DNA from: Bradyrhizobium sp. CB3481 | GTDB lineage: Bacteria > Pseudomonadota > Alphaproteobacteria > Rhizobiales > Xanthobacteraceae | Assembly: GCF_029714305.1 (NCBI RefSeq) | Contig: NZ_CP121647.1 | Span: 1,570,501-1,634,500, forward strand | Direction of reading: 5' to 3' | DNA length: 64,000 bases | Shown here: piece after piece, positions 34,902 to 43,791 of the stretch | Numbering within the stretch: position 1 is the stretch's first letter | Layout of the letters: each line of letters starts with the position of its first letter | The notes under the pieces: model-generated | The model's database searches: none | What the model was told of the DNA's origin: nothing | Seen by the model: only the letters and a program-made list of their open reading frames with translations | Position numbers and translations under genes: made by a program

Positions 34902-36383
34902 CTACCGCTGATCTCTCGGCAAGGGCTTGCCGCGCTGTGGAGCAGGTACAACGCGCCGCGGCGCGGGCACCGCCGGACGTTGCACGGATGGCGCGCCCTG
35001 AACGGCGGGCGGGCGCTGCAATCCGGGCGCGCCGTAGCGGTTCGGCAATCCGGGCCGTGCCGGCGGTGCGCTCTGCTGTGCCGGCACGCTGGGCTGAGGC
35101 GGCAGATCGGTTCGCGGCGGCTGGCCTGCGCGCGGCGGCAATCCGTTCTGTGCCGGCACGCTTGGCCGCTGCGGCTGTCCGGCACGCGGCGGCAGGCCGG
35201 GTTGGCTGGGCGAGCCCGGCAGTTGCTGGCCCTGGCGGTTCGGCGCGGCCGGCGGTTGCGGCTGGCCGGGCCGGTTCAACTGGCCCGGCGCTTGCGGCTG
35301 GCCGGGACGATTGAGCTGACCCGGCTGCTGCTGTCCCGGATTCTGTCCCTGCCGGTTCGGCGCGGCCGGCAGTGGCGGCTGACCGGGTTGTCCCGGCAGG
35401 CCGTTCTGGCGCGGCTGGCCCGGACGGTTCGGCTGACCAGGCGGTTGTCCGGGCCTGTTCTGTCCGGGCAGCCCGTTCTGGCGCGGCTGTCCAGGCTGCA
35501 GCTGCCGGATCGGTCGGTTCGGATTGACGAAATTGGGATTGGCGCGGCGGAATTCCCGCTGCTGGAATACGACCTGCCGGCCGAGATTCTGCGTCGAGTG
35601 AAGCTGGCGCACAAAACCCTGGTCGCGCAGCACCACCGCTTGCGGGATCGCCAGCGGCACCGCCGCAAAGCGCGCGCCGCCCGCGCCAGGGCGGATGGTA
35701 AAGCCGCTCGCGCCCTGAGTCAGAAAGCCGAGCTGGGCGCCGGCGCGGTCGTTGACCTCGATGCGGCCGACCCTGCCGTCGGCGTCCGGATAGAGCTTGA
35801 CCGCGACGTTTCTCGGATTGTTGGCGCTCGCGCCTTCGGGCACTTCGACGAGGCCGGTGGTGCCGCGGATGCCGAGCGTTGCCGTCGGGGTCGTGATCTT
35901 CATGTCGCCGGTCTTGGCGACGGAGGCGGCGACGAAAGCCGCGGTGCCCTTGGCGACATCGAAGATCGCGGCGTTGCTCTTGCCGCCGTCCTCATAGACG
36001 TAATTGTCGATGGCGATCTTGGTGTTGGCCTTGAGGTTGAAGGTGGTGTTGTCGATGAAGGTGATGCCGAGCGCCGCGTTGGCGCCGGTCTGCACCACGT
36101 CGTTGAGATAGATGTCGTCCTTCACCTTGAGCGGGGTCGTCGTGTCGTTGCGGATCACGCTGGCACTGCCGGTCACGGTCGCGACGTTGCCGATCGGCTC
36201 TTCCGGCGCCTGGGCGTCGGCGGCCGGCGCGTTTGCGTCGGGCGCCGGCGTGGCAGGCTGCGCAGGATCGGCCTGTGCCTGCGCCAGTTGCGTCTGCTCG
36301 AAGGGGCCTGCGAAAACTTGCCCCGCACCGATCGGCACGCCGCAGAAGAGCAGCACCAGCGCGAGGCAAAGTCGGCGCAACAT
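34902..36383 (-). CDS. FecR-domain protein with Pro/Gly/Gln/Arg-rich repetitive tail
   Basis: A 493-residue exported protein with signal peptide (LCLALVLLFCGVPIGAGQVFA). Residues about 65-200 are a FecR-type periplasmic domain (ASVIRNDTTTPLKVKDDIYLNDVVQTG, then TATLGIRGTTGLVEVPEG). The last 210 residues are low complexity: repeats of PGQPRQNGLPGQ, NRPGQPQ and LPPRAGQP. No FecI sigma factor or TonB receptor is adjacent, so it is likely a free-standing FecR protein with a disordered, perhaps wall-associated tail. The repeats make this gene prone to length variation. Confidence 0.85.
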   Translation of the reverse strand: MLRRLCLALVLLFCGVPIGAGQVFAGPFEQTQLAQAQADPAQPATPAPDANAPAADAQAPEEPIGNVATVTGSASVIRNDTTTPLKVKDDIYLNDVVQTGANAALGITFIDNTTFNLKANTKIAIDNYVYEDGGKSNAAIFDVAKGTAAFVAASVAKTGDMKITTPTATLGIRGTTGLVEVPEGASANNPRNVAVKLYPDADGRVGRIEVNDRAGAQLGFLTQGASGFTIRPGAGGARFAAVPLAIPQAVVLRDQGFVRQLHSTQNLGRQVVFQQREFRRANPNFVNPNRPIRQLQPGQPRQNGLPGQNRPGQPPGQPNRPGQPRQNGLPGQPGQPPLPAAPNRQGQNPGQQQPGQLNRPGQPQAPGQLNRPGQPQPPAAPNRQGQQLPGSPSQPGLPPRAGQPQRPSVPAQNGLPPRAGQPPRTDLPPQPSVPAQQSAPPARPGLPNRYGAPGLQRPPAVQGAPSVQRPAVPAPRRVVPAPQRGKPLPRDQR

Positions 36384-36725
36384 CGAGCTATTTCCGTTTG
36401 CGGAGGGACGGCAGGAGGCGGGAATCCGATTTCAGCGCCGCCAGGCTGAATGCAGGATGAATGCGGCATTTGTTGTCATTGCCTGCAACAAACGATCAGG
36501 CGCCACGCCCGGGATGCGGGTATGGCGCTTTCACACCACGCGGCGGAGATTTGTTTCGTCGCCTTGCCGGGCATCGGCTATAATCTGATTCTGGCGCGGT
36601 CCACGCCTCCCCCCTCCGTCGGGTAAGCATCGTTCATGCGGGGCCATTCACCCATCGAACCAACTGTTCGGGCACCAAGCATAAGGAGGGGTTGCGACAT
36701 CGCTCGCAAATAGGAGGTTCTTGTC
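36384..36725. other. Divergent intergenic region with a TATAAT promoter element
   Basis: TATAAT at 36579-36584 faces the helicase-like gene; its -35 is weak (no good match 16-18 bases upstream). A short inverted repeat TTTGTTG...CAACAAA lies at about 36468-36492. AGGAGG at 36712-36717 is the ribosome site of the next gene. No ORF is supported. Confidence 0.45.
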
Positions 36726-37439
36726 ATGAAGCTGTCTGCGCCCGTTTATCACCTGAAGCGCAAGGCCAAACTTCTCTCCCGTGCAGAAAATATCCCGCTG
36801 CACCAAGCGCTCGACCGCATTGCCAGGCAACACGGTTTTGCCGGCTGGAGCCTGCTCGCTGCCAAAATGAGTGCCGCCGTGCCCGCCGAAAAGTTGTTTG
36901 CGCGGCTGGCTCCCGGCGATCTGCTGCTGGTCGGCGCGCGCCCCGGGCAGGGTAAGACTCTGATGAGCCTCGAGCTCGCTGTGCAAGCCATGAAGGCCGG
37001 TAGCCGCGGCGTGTTCTTCACGCTGGAGTATACGGAGAAGGATATTCTGGATCGCTTCCGGGCGATCGGTGCGGAGCGGGCGGATTTCGCCGGTCTGTTC
37101 GAGTTCGATAGCTCTGATGCACTGAGCTCGGATTACATCGTCGAACGGCTCGCCACAGCGCCGCGCGGCACCCTGGTGGTTGTGGACTATCTGCAACTGC
37201 TCGATCAGAAGCGCGCGAATCCGGAATTGATGATTCAGGTGCAGGCGCTGCAGTCGTTTGCACGCGATCGAGGGCTGATCTTCGTCTTCATCTCCCAGAT
37301 CGATCGCTCCTACGATCCGTCGAAGAAGCCGTGCCCCGATCTGGAGGACGTCAGATTGCCGAATCCTCTGGATCTGAGCCTGTTCAGCAAAACATGTTTC
37401 CTGAACAACGGCGCGATTCATTTCCGGGCGGCAAGCTAG
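36726..37439 (+). CDS. DnaB-type RecA-fold ATPase with a short helical N-terminal module
   Basis: A 237-residue protein with a strong AGGAGG site. Residues about 60-230 form the C-terminal ATPase of replicative helicases: Walker A GARPGQGKT (70-78), GVFFTLEYTEKDI, Walker B TLVVVDYLQLLDQ and IFVFISQIDRS. The DnaB N-terminal primase-binding domain is absent. Instead residues about 10-48 (KAKLLSRAENIPLHQALDRIARQHGFAGWSLLA) form the 'LDxIAxxxGFxxWSLL' module seen in small toxin-antitoxin-linked or regulator proteins. It cannot be the main helicase; a role in defence or regulation is conceivable. Confidence 0.75.
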   Translation: MKLSAPVYHLKRKAKLLSRAENIPLHQALDRIARQHGFAGWSLLAAKMSAAVPAEKLFARLAPGDLLLVGARPGQGKTLMSLELAVQAMKAGSRGVFFTLEYTEKDILDRFRAIGAERADFAGLFEFDSSDALSSDYIVERLATAPRGTLVVVDYLQLLDQKRANPELMIQVQALQSFARDRGLIFVFISQIDRSYDPSKKPCPDLEDVRLPNPLDLSLFSKTCFLNNGAIHFRAAS

Positions 37440-37451
37440 TTGACGGGACAC

Positions 37452-37486
37452 AAAAAAGAGGCCCCGTGGGTTCTCATCACGGGGCC
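37452..37486 (-). terminator. Intrinsic terminator, minus strand (possibly bidirectional)
   Basis: GGCCCCGTG / CACGGGGCC with a 9-base loop; on the minus strand it is followed by TTTTTT. It closes the DUF2147 gene at 37551 and also lies 13 bases after the stop of the plus-strand helicase-like gene. Confidence 0.88.
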
Positions 37487-37550
37487 AAGGCTCGGGAGAA
37501 AGAAGGCTCGGGAGGAAAGAGGTCTCGGGAGAAACCTCTCGGAGAAATCG

Positions 37551-38285
37551 TTAGCTCACGCGCTTCCAGGTCTGGCCGCCGCAGAACATGCCGCCGAAGG
37601 CGCAGCCCTGGACCTTGAGCGTGTTGGTGCTCTTCAGTGCGATCGTCGAGTCGTAGTTGCGGCCGCTGCTGGGATCATGAATCCGGCCGGTCCATTTGCT
37701 GCCCTGCGGCTTCATGTTGATCAGGATGCGTTCGCCGGTGTTGACGGAAAAGCCACACAGATTGGCGCCGCATTCCTCGATGCGAACATTGCCCTTGTTG
37801 TCTTCGGTCGACCAGACGCCGAGGGGCGAGTTCGGGTCGGACGCGGCGGCAACCGGGGCCGGCTGCGGCGCGGGCGCCGGCGTGGCGGCGACGGGAGCGG
37901 GCGGTGCCGGCGGAGCGGGTGCTGCGACTTCGCTCTGCGTCGGCGTTGCGGCCGCGACCGTCGAGGGCGCCGGGGCTGCTGCGGCGGGGGCGGGCGGCTG
38001 CGGCGCGGTCGCCTGGACGGGAGCCGGCGCGGGCGCCGCCGGCTTTGCCGGCGCGGCTGCGACCGCGTCATCGTCATCCTTGTTCTTCGAACCGATGCCC
38101 TTGAGGTCGACATTGCCGATCGTGCCGTTGTAGCCGGGCGCGGTGACCTTGACGCAGGACAGGGCGTTGCAATTGCGCGGCGCTTCAATGCGGATGCGCT
38201 CGCCATTGACCTGGAATGTGATTCCGCCGGCGTGCGCCGAAGTGGTGGCCATCAACAATGCGGCGAGGATGTAGAGCTTATTCAT
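37551..38285 (-). CDS. Exported DUF2147 protein with Pro/Ala linker
   Basis: A 244-residue protein. After a signal peptide (LYILAALLMATTSAHA) comes a small N-domain with two cysteines (EAPRNCNALSCVKV), then a Pro/Ala linker of about 70 residues, then DUF2147 (LGVWSTEDNKGNVRIEECGANLCG ... WKRVS), a lipocalin-like fold of unknown function. Four or more Cys are present in the C-domain, perhaps disulfide bonded. It is divergent from a frameshifted paralogue 187 bases away. Confidence 0.85.
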   Translation of the reverse strand: MNKLYILAALLMATTSAHAGGITFQVNGERIRIEAPRNCNALSCVKVTAPGYNGTIGNVDLKGIGSKNKDDDDAVAAAPAKPAAPAPAPVQATAPQPPAPAAAAPAPSTVAAATPTQSEVAAPAPPAPPAPVAATPAPAPQPAPVAAASDPNSPLGVWSTEDNKGNVRIEECGANLCGFSVNTGERILINMKPQGSKWTGRIHDPSSGRNYDSTIALKSTNTLKVQGCAFGGMFCGGQTWKRVS

Positions 38286-38472
38286 GAGAACCTCCCGAGC
38301 GGCTTTAGGCGTTGAAGTTGAGCGGACCCTACGCAGACGCGCCGTCGCCTTCCGTGATGTACGTCACGCGAGGACGTAAGCACCGGCGGCTGATCCGTTC
38401 GGTGATTCAAATCACATCCAGCCGTGGTTCCCCGCCGCTAGCCTGCCGCATCACCTGGGCGGGAGAGCTTCG

Positions 38473-39365
38473 ATGAAACGACTTGGTTTTCTCGCCGTGA
38501 TGATCGCGCTGACGACTTCGGCTGATGCCCGCTCGTTTTCGTTCCGCGTCGGCAGCCACCAGGTGCACATCGAACGCCAGAGACATTGCCCTCGGTGTCG
38601 TGCACCTCGATGTCGATCTCCAGAAGTCTGGACTGGCGCCGCAACCGCTTCGATGAAGATCGCACCGGGGGCACAGCATTGAGGCCCGTGCCGCCTGCGC
38701 CGCAAACGGTCTTGCCGGCCACGCCTCCAACGCCTCCCGCACCGCCGGCGACCACGGCGCCGGCCAAGACCATCGTCACCGCGCCACCGCCGCCCGCCGT
38801 CTACACGCCGGCTGCTTCGGCAAGCGAGATCGTTGCGCCGCCGCCGGCTCCGCGCGCGCAGCAGGTTGCCGTTCCCGCGCCGCTGCCATCGCCGGAAGCG
38901 AAGCCGGCCGAGGCCGCGCGGCCTGCGCCAGAGGTCGAGCAGGTCCTGCATCAAGCCGAGGAAGAGCCGCAGGATTCGCCGATCGGCGACTGGCTGACCG
39001 AAGGCAAGGGCACGGTGCGCATCGCCAAATGCGGCCCTTCGCTGTGCGGCTATGTGCTGACGTCATCGAACGAGAAGGGCGAGGCGATCTTGATCAACAT
39101 GAAGCCGAAGAAAGAGCGGCAATGGAGCGGCAGCGTCTACAGCCAGGACAGCGGCGAGACGTATTACGGCACGATGGCGATGAAAGGGATCGACACGCTG
39201 CGCGTCGAAGCCTGTGTGCTCGGCCGTTTCTATTGCTCCGGCAACAACTGGAGCCGCATCACGCGCCGCGCCGACAATCTCGTGACGTCGTGGCGGCCGG
39301 CCGGCGAACAGCGGGCGTTAGCCGCCCACGAAAACGCCCGGTGGCCGGGCCACCGGGCGTCTTGA
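38473..39365 (+). pseudogene. DUF2147 paralogue split by a frameshift
   Basis: The N-terminus (MKRLGFLAVMIALTTSADAR, then VHIERQRHC) is in one frame to about 38588, and the rest (CPSVSCTSMSIS, Pro/Ala linker, then DUF2147: IGDWLTEGKGTVRIAKCGPSLCG) is in another. Aligned with the intact paralogue (IEAPRNCNALSC), a single missing C in the CCC run at about 38587-38589 restores one protein of about 297 residues. It may be a real inactivation or a sequencing error; the downstream frame has no obvious start except TTG 38586. The last codons overlap a terminator-like hairpin. Confidence 0.75.
39334..39360 (-). terminator. Intrinsic terminator for the 31-residue gene (minus strand)
   Basis: An 11-bp stem, ACGCCCGGTGG / CCACCGGGCGT, with loop CCGGG; on the minus strand it runs into TTTT (39330-39333 region AAAA on plus). 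It lies 22 bases after the stop of the small gene at 39382. Confidence 0.75.
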
Positions 39366-39381
39366 CGTCCCTGTCCGGACG

Positions 39382-39477
39382 CTAGAACACGCCGAGCACA
39401 ATCGCGCCGACGAAGGCGAATGCAACATACGCGGCTACAACGCCAAGCCTGCTGACGAGAGGACTTACGAAATCCAT
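39382..39477 (-). CDS. 31-residue single-pass membrane protein
   Basis: The frame MDFVSPLVSRLGVVAAYVAF ends in a hydrophobic run (FVGAIVLGVF) and is nearly all membrane helix. It has GGGAG eight bases upstream and its own terminator downstream, so it looks like a genuine short gene between the DUF2147 and extensin genes. Too short for most gene callers. Function unknown. Confidence 0.65.
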   Translation of the reverse strand: MDFVSPLVSRLGVVAAYVAFAFVGAIVLGVF

Positions 39478-39671
39478 TAGGACAGCTCCCTAGGGTTCAC
39501 GTCGTGCCCGCGACTAACTTCGAAGTTAACAAAGCGTTCCCGGCCCAAAAAGTCAGCGTTACTGTCCATCCGGCCGCTCTCCACAGCTGCCGGCTCAGAA
39601 AACATGGTAAAAAAATCGTAAAATCAACATGTTGAAGAGTCTTTAAATAAATTTAGTCGAACCTGCGCGCG

Positions 39672-40916
39672 ATGACGCGCGGAGTTCGTTTGTATCTCGT
39701 CGGCTCCTTCGTCCTCGTCTCGCTAGCGGGTTGTGGCCGCGGATTTTTTCAGTCCGCCGAGCGCGAACCGTGGCGTGCCGAGGCCGAACTCGCTTGCCTG
39801 AAGTCCGGCGCGGTCAGGGAAAGCCCGGAAGTGGTCCGTATCGACCCGATCTCCGGTCCCGGCGTGTGCGGTGCGGAATATCCGCTGAAGGTCGCTGCGC
39901 TCGGCGAAAACACCACCAGTTTCGGCTTTGCCGACGAAAGCCTGCGGCCGCCCGGCAATATCGGCAATCAGCCGCGCTGGCCGATCAACCGTGCGCCGGC
40001 AGCAGCGCCGCCGCAGGGGAACTATCCGAGCACGTATTCAGGCAATTCTTCGGGAGCCTATCAGGCGCCAAGCCAGCCGAACTATGCCGCGCCGTCGAAC
40101 GGTCCGATCTCGCTGTCGGCGCCGGGCATCGCCGCCCCGCAGGAAGACGACGTCGATCTGCCCCCCGAAAGCGCGCCGGCGTCGCGCAACGGCGGCTATA
40201 TGGCGTCACCGCCGCGTGACCGGTATCCCGCGCCACCTTCCGCGCCGTATGCGCAGCCAGGCTATTCGCCTTCGCCGGCCGCGCCGCGGCTCGGGCCCGC
40301 CCAGGGCAACCCGGTCAGCGCCTTCGGGCAGGTCTCGATGAAGCCCGCGGCGACGCTGGCATGCCCGATCGTCTCCGCGCTCGACCGCTGGCTCACGGAT
40401 TCCGTGCAGCCGGCGGCGATGCGCTGGTTCGGCATGCGTGTCGTCGAGATCAAGCAGATCTCCGCCTATTCCTGCCGCGGCATGAACGGCAATCCGCATG
40501 CGCATATTTCCGAGCACGCGTTCGGCAATGCGCTCGACATCGCCGCCTTCACGCTCGCCGACGGACGGCGCATCACGGTAAAGGGCGGCTGGCGCGGCAT
40601 GCCGGAAGAGCAGGGTTTTCTGCGCGACGTTCAGGCCACCGCCTGCCAGCAGTTCAACACCGTGCTGGCACCGGGCTCCAATTCGCATCATGAGGACCAC
40701 ATTCACGTCGACCTGATGCGCCGTGCCTCCCGCCGCACCATCTGCCAGCCGGCCGCGGTATCGGGCGAGCAGGTCGCCGCGCGCGCCCAGCGTAACCCGT
40801 ACGGGTCACGCGATCCCTATTCCACAGGATCGCTCAGCAACAAGAAATCGATCTCGCGCTGGTTCGGCGGCGGCCGCAGCAAGGTCAACGAGGAAGACGA
40901 GTTCGAGGATCATTGA
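39672..40916 (+). CDS. Extensin-like C-terminal domain lipoprotein
   Basis: A 414-residue lipoprotein: signal with lipobox LAGC (Cys about residue 21). A Pro/Ser/Tyr-rich middle (residues about 95-225) leads to the extensin-like domain: LACPIVSALDRWL, YSCRGMNGNPHAHISEHAFGNALDIAAF, and SNSHHEDHIHVDL. The H-x6-D and H-x-H-x-D residues match a zinc peptidase-like (LAS/M15-type) centre. It is probably an outer-membrane-bound wall amidase or carboxypeptidase. The AT-rich leader at 39600-39660 includes the palindrome CAACATGTTG (39625-39634). Confidence 0.87.
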   Translation: MTRGVRLYLVGSFVLVSLAGCGRGFFQSAEREPWRAEAELACLKSGAVRESPEVVRIDPISGPGVCGAEYPLKVAALGENTTSFGFADESLRPPGNIGNQPRWPINRAPAAAPPQGNYPSTYSGNSSGAYQAPSQPNYAAPSNGPISLSAPGIAAPQEDDVDLPPESAPASRNGGYMASPPRDRYPAPPSAPYAQPGYSPSPAAPRLGPAQGNPVSAFGQVSMKPAATLACPIVSALDRWLTDSVQPAAMRWFGMRVVEIKQISAYSCRGMNGNPHAHISEHAFGNALDIAAFTLADGRRITVKGGWRGMPEEQGFLRDVQATACQQFNTVLAPGSNSHHEDHIHVDLMRRASRRTICQPAAVSGEQVAARAQRNPYGSRDPYSTGSLSNKKSISRWFGGGRSKVNEEDEFEDH

Positions 40917-41032
40917 AGCGGTTCAGGCGCACGCGACCGAACTGCGTCAGATGCGCCCTCAAAATGTTGATCGAATTTCCGATCGGTTGCTTTCGACCCG
41001 GTATTGTTGCAACCAGTTCATAGGCGACGCAC

Positions 41033-41155
41033 ATGCTTGCCGAAAAATTCTTTCTGCTCCTGGAAACGATCAAGAGCCACATCAATCCTGACAGAAGCCC
41101 TCGCGTGGTAAGTACCTCGCGCCACATCCCGGTCAAACTGCCCGAGGGCAAGTAG
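41033..41155 (+). CDS. 40-residue hypothetical protein
   Basis: MLAEKFFLLLETIKSHINPD followed by SPRVVSTSRHIPVKLPEGK. The pattern of an N-terminal amphipathic helix and an S-P-R-V-V-S ... H-I-P-V-K-L-P tail recalls very short proteins widely found in Bradyrhizobium. The ribosome site is weak (GGCGAC). Function unknown. Confidence 0.55.
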   Translation: MLAEKFFLLLETIKSHINPDRSPRVVSTSRHIPVKLPEGK

Positions 41156-41380
41156 CAAGGGCGATTGACTTCGGCGGGAATAGCCGGAGGGGCGATCCGT
41201 CGTCCTGATCAATGCCCCGTCATTTTCATTGCCGAATTGACTGCGATGGAAAGTCCTGCCGCAGCCGGCAAGATTTTCCGGCGCGCATCATTGTTCGACA
41301 AGAAGGACGTCAGTCTTATCAATCATTTCCCTTTGGCATGACGCTTGCTTGCACCTTGGGTGCGAGGAAATGGTGCGTGC

Positions 41381-42067
41381 ATGATTACCAGTATTGCCAA
41401 TGCAGCCGGGAGCTACATCCGCTCCACGCCCACAAATCCATCGAGAACGACTTTTACACCAGCCGACGCCTTGCCTGCAGCCGGTGCGGATGCAGGCACG
41501 CCGGCGGAAAATGCAAAGTCGGGAATTCCTGTTTCAACCCTGAAGGCGCTCGACGCCTCCGGACTGAAGATCATCTCGGTCAAGGACAATCCCGAGCTTC
41601 GCGACCTGATGGCAACGAATTGGCTAAGGATGCAGGCCGACGAAGCGACCTTTGCGGCCAGCGTGCCCGACAACGCGCCGCAAAATACCTACGCAACGGT
41701 CAAGGTCAAAGGGAAGATCGTTGCGACCCTTTATAACGGCGGCTCTGTCGCGATGACGAATGAAGCCGCGGCAAAGACCGGTGATCTGCAGGACCCTTGC
41801 AGCCCGAACGGCGGTCCTGACTTGGCGCAGTGGCGCGCGGAACGTATCGCAAAGGCTGTCGGCGGCACGATCGAGAAAGCGCCCACCGCGATTGCGCAGT
41901 CTGAATGGACGCCGCGTCAGTCGACTTCGACCAACTATTCCCGCGCGCAATTGGATGCGGCCTTCGACGCGATGATGGCGGAACAGCAGAAAGCCGCCGC
42001 GCAGCAGTCTGCGGGCTATCCGGGTCGGCCCGGCCCTTCAGGTAGCCAAGCCGACTTCAGCGCTTGA
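41381..42067 (+). CDS. Hypothetical protein with central conserved block
   Basis: A 228-residue protein starting at 41381; a start at 41345 adds 12 unlikely residues. There is no signal peptide. Residues about 50-115 (GLKIISVKDNPELRDLMATNW, then NTYATVKVKGKIVATLYNGGSVAMTNEAAAK) look like a compact alpha/beta unit; the rest is Ala/Gln/Ser-rich and probably disordered. I do not recognise the family. It stands alone between the extensin gene and the monooxygenase. Confidence 0.65.
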   Translation: MITSIANAAGSYIRSTPTNPSRTTFTPADALPAAGADAGTPAENAKSGIPVSTLKALDASGLKIISVKDNPELRDLMATNWLRMQADEATFAASVPDNAPQNTYATVKVKGKIVATLYNGGSVAMTNEAAAKTGDLQDPCSPNGGPDLAQWRAERIAKAVGGTIEKAPTAIAQSEWTPRQSTSTNYSRAQLDAAFDAMMAEQQKAAAQQSAGYPGRPGPSGSQADFSA

Positions 42068-42231
42068 GCCTGGCAAATCCGGGGCGGGGGCAGATCACTC
42101 TCTCTGGGGAATAGAAGGAGCAGCGCTGCGCCGTTCCCTCCATTTCTATATGTGGTGCGCAACGGGCTTGCTTCAAGACCCCCGTCTTCCCGTACAACCG
42201 CCAGCCCAAATCACAACCAGGGAGTCACGGG

Positions 42232-43713
42232 ATGGATGTGTTGAGGTCGAGCGGGCATGCGGTGGTGATTGCCGGTGGAGGTCCGACGGGGCTGATGCTG
42301 GCGGGCGAATTGGCGCTTGCGGGCGTCGACGTCGCGATTGTCGAGCGGCGGGCGAGCCAGGAGCTGATCGGCGCGCGCTCGGGCGGGCTGCACGCGCGCA
42401 CCATTGAGGTATTCGATCAGCGCGGGATTGCCGATCGATTCCTTGCGGCGGGACAGGTGGCGCAGGTCGCTGGGTTTGCGGGGATGCGGCTCGACATCAG
42501 CGACTTCCCGACGCGGCACCCTTACGGGCTCGCGCTCTGGCAGGCTCACATCGAGCGCATCCTCGCCGCTTGGGTCGGCGAGCTCGCCGTGACGATCCAT
42601 CGCGGACGCGAGGTGACCGGCTTCACGCAGGACGAGGAGGGTGTTGACATCGCGCTGTCCGATGGCCAGTCGCTGCGCGCGCAATTTCTGGTCGGATGCG
42701 ATGGCGGGCGCAGCCTGATCCGCAAATGTGCCGGCATCGAATTTCCGGGATCGGATCCGACGACGAGCAATTTGATCGCCGAGGTCCAACTGGCGGAGGA
42801 GCCTGCCGAATGGGGCATGCGCCGCGACGCGGTCGGCGTTCATGGCCTCAGCAAATTGGAGGATGGCGCGGGCGTGCGTGTCCTCGTGACCGAACGGCAC
42901 GCCGGGCACACGAGCGAACCCACTTTGCGCGATCTCAGCGAGGCGCTGATCGCGGTATACGGAAGCGATTACGGGGTCCACAGTCCCGCGTCGCTGTCGC
43001 GATTCACCGATATGGTCAGGCAGGCCGCGGCGTACCGCAAGCGACGGGTGCTGCTCGCCGGCGATGCCGCGCATGTGCATCCGCCGGATGGCGGACAGGG
43101 CCTGCAGACCGGCGTGCAGGATGCGGTGAATCTCGGCTGGAAGCTGGCCCAGGTGATCAAGGGGGTATCGCCGGACGGCCTCCTGGACAGCTACCATGCC
43201 GAGCGCCATCCGGTCGGCGCCCGCGTGCTGCGCAATACGATGGCGCAAGTCGCGCTTCGCAGGATGGATGACCGAACGAAGGCGCTGCGCGAGACGATGT
43301 CGGAGCTGCTCGACATGGACGAGCCGCGCCGGCGCTTCGCCGCCATGATGTCCGGGCTGGATATTCGTTACGATCTTGGCGAAGGGCATCCGCTGCTCGG
43401 GCACCGCATGCCTGACCTTGATCTCGTCACCGCCAAGGGCGCGCTGCGGACATTTGCGCTGTTGCATGACGCAAGGCCTGTGCTGCTCAACTTCGGTGAG
43501 CGAGGCAGGCTCGGCATCACGCCATGGACGGATCGGGTTCAGCTTGTTGACGCCGAATATCATGGCGCATGGGAGCTTCCCGCGATCGGCGCCGTCACGG
43601 CGCCTGCTGCCGTCCTGATCCGGCCCGACGGCTACGTGGCGTGGGTGGGCGACAAAACCCGCCAAGGTCTCGCCGAGGCGCTAACCAAATGGTTCGGACC
43701 GCCGATGATGTAG
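42232..43713 (+). CDS. FAD-dependent aromatic monooxygenase (class A, RdmE/Rox-like)
   Basis: A 493-residue flavoprotein hydroxylase. The FAD motif is VVIAGGGPTGLMLAGELALAG (about residues 11-31), the DG motif LVGCDGGRSLIRKCAGI, and the second FAD site RVLLAGDAAHVHPPDGGQGLQTGVQDAVNL. A thioredoxin-like C-terminal domain (ALLHDARPVLLNFGER, then APAAVLIRPDGYVAWVG) is typical of PheA/TfdB and Rox-type enzymes. It uses NADPH to insert one oxygen into a phenolic or polyketide-like substrate; that substrate cannot be inferred. Confidence 0.88.
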   Translation: MDVLRSSGHAVVIAGGGPTGLMLAGELALAGVDVAIVERRASQELIGARSGGLHARTIEVFDQRGIADRFLAAGQVAQVAGFAGMRLDISDFPTRHPYGLALWQAHIERILAAWVGELAVTIHRGREVTGFTQDEEGVDIALSDGQSLRAQFLVGCDGGRSLIRKCAGIEFPGSDPTTSNLIAEVQLAEEPAEWGMRRDAVGVHGLSKLEDGAGVRVLVTERHAGHTSEPTLRDLSEALIAVYGSDYGVHSPASLSRFTDMVRQAAAYRKRRVLLAGDAAHVHPPDGGQGLQTGVQDAVNLGWKLAQVIKGVSPDGLLDSYHAERHPVGARVLRNTMAQVALRRMDDRTKALRETMSELLDMDEPRRRFAAMMSGLDIRYDLGEGHPLLGHRMPDLDLVTAKGALRTFALLHDARPVLLNFGERGRLGITPWTDRVQLVDAEYHGAWELPAIGAVTAPAAVLIRPDGYVAWVGDKTRQGLAEALTKWFGPPMM

Positions 43714-43718
43714 CGAGC

Positions 43719-43791
43719 GTAGGGCGGATTAGCGAAGCGTCATCCGCCATCTCGGGGCGGCGGATTACGCCTTCGGCTAATCCGCCCTACG
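43719..43791. repeat. Intergenic palindrome GTAGGGCGGATTAGC type
   Basis: GTAGGGCGGATTAGCGAAGC opposes CTTCGGCTAATCCGCCCTAC, with an inner GTCATCCGCC/GGCGGATTAC. It lies between the converging monooxygenase and dehydrogenase genes and overlaps the 3' end of the latter. Confidence 0.8.

Noticed and set aside
34752..36449. 565-codon plus frame opposite the FecR gene
   Set aside because: Long only because the repetitive Pro/Gln tail of FecR avoids stops on both strands; Arg/Ala-rich and without motifs.
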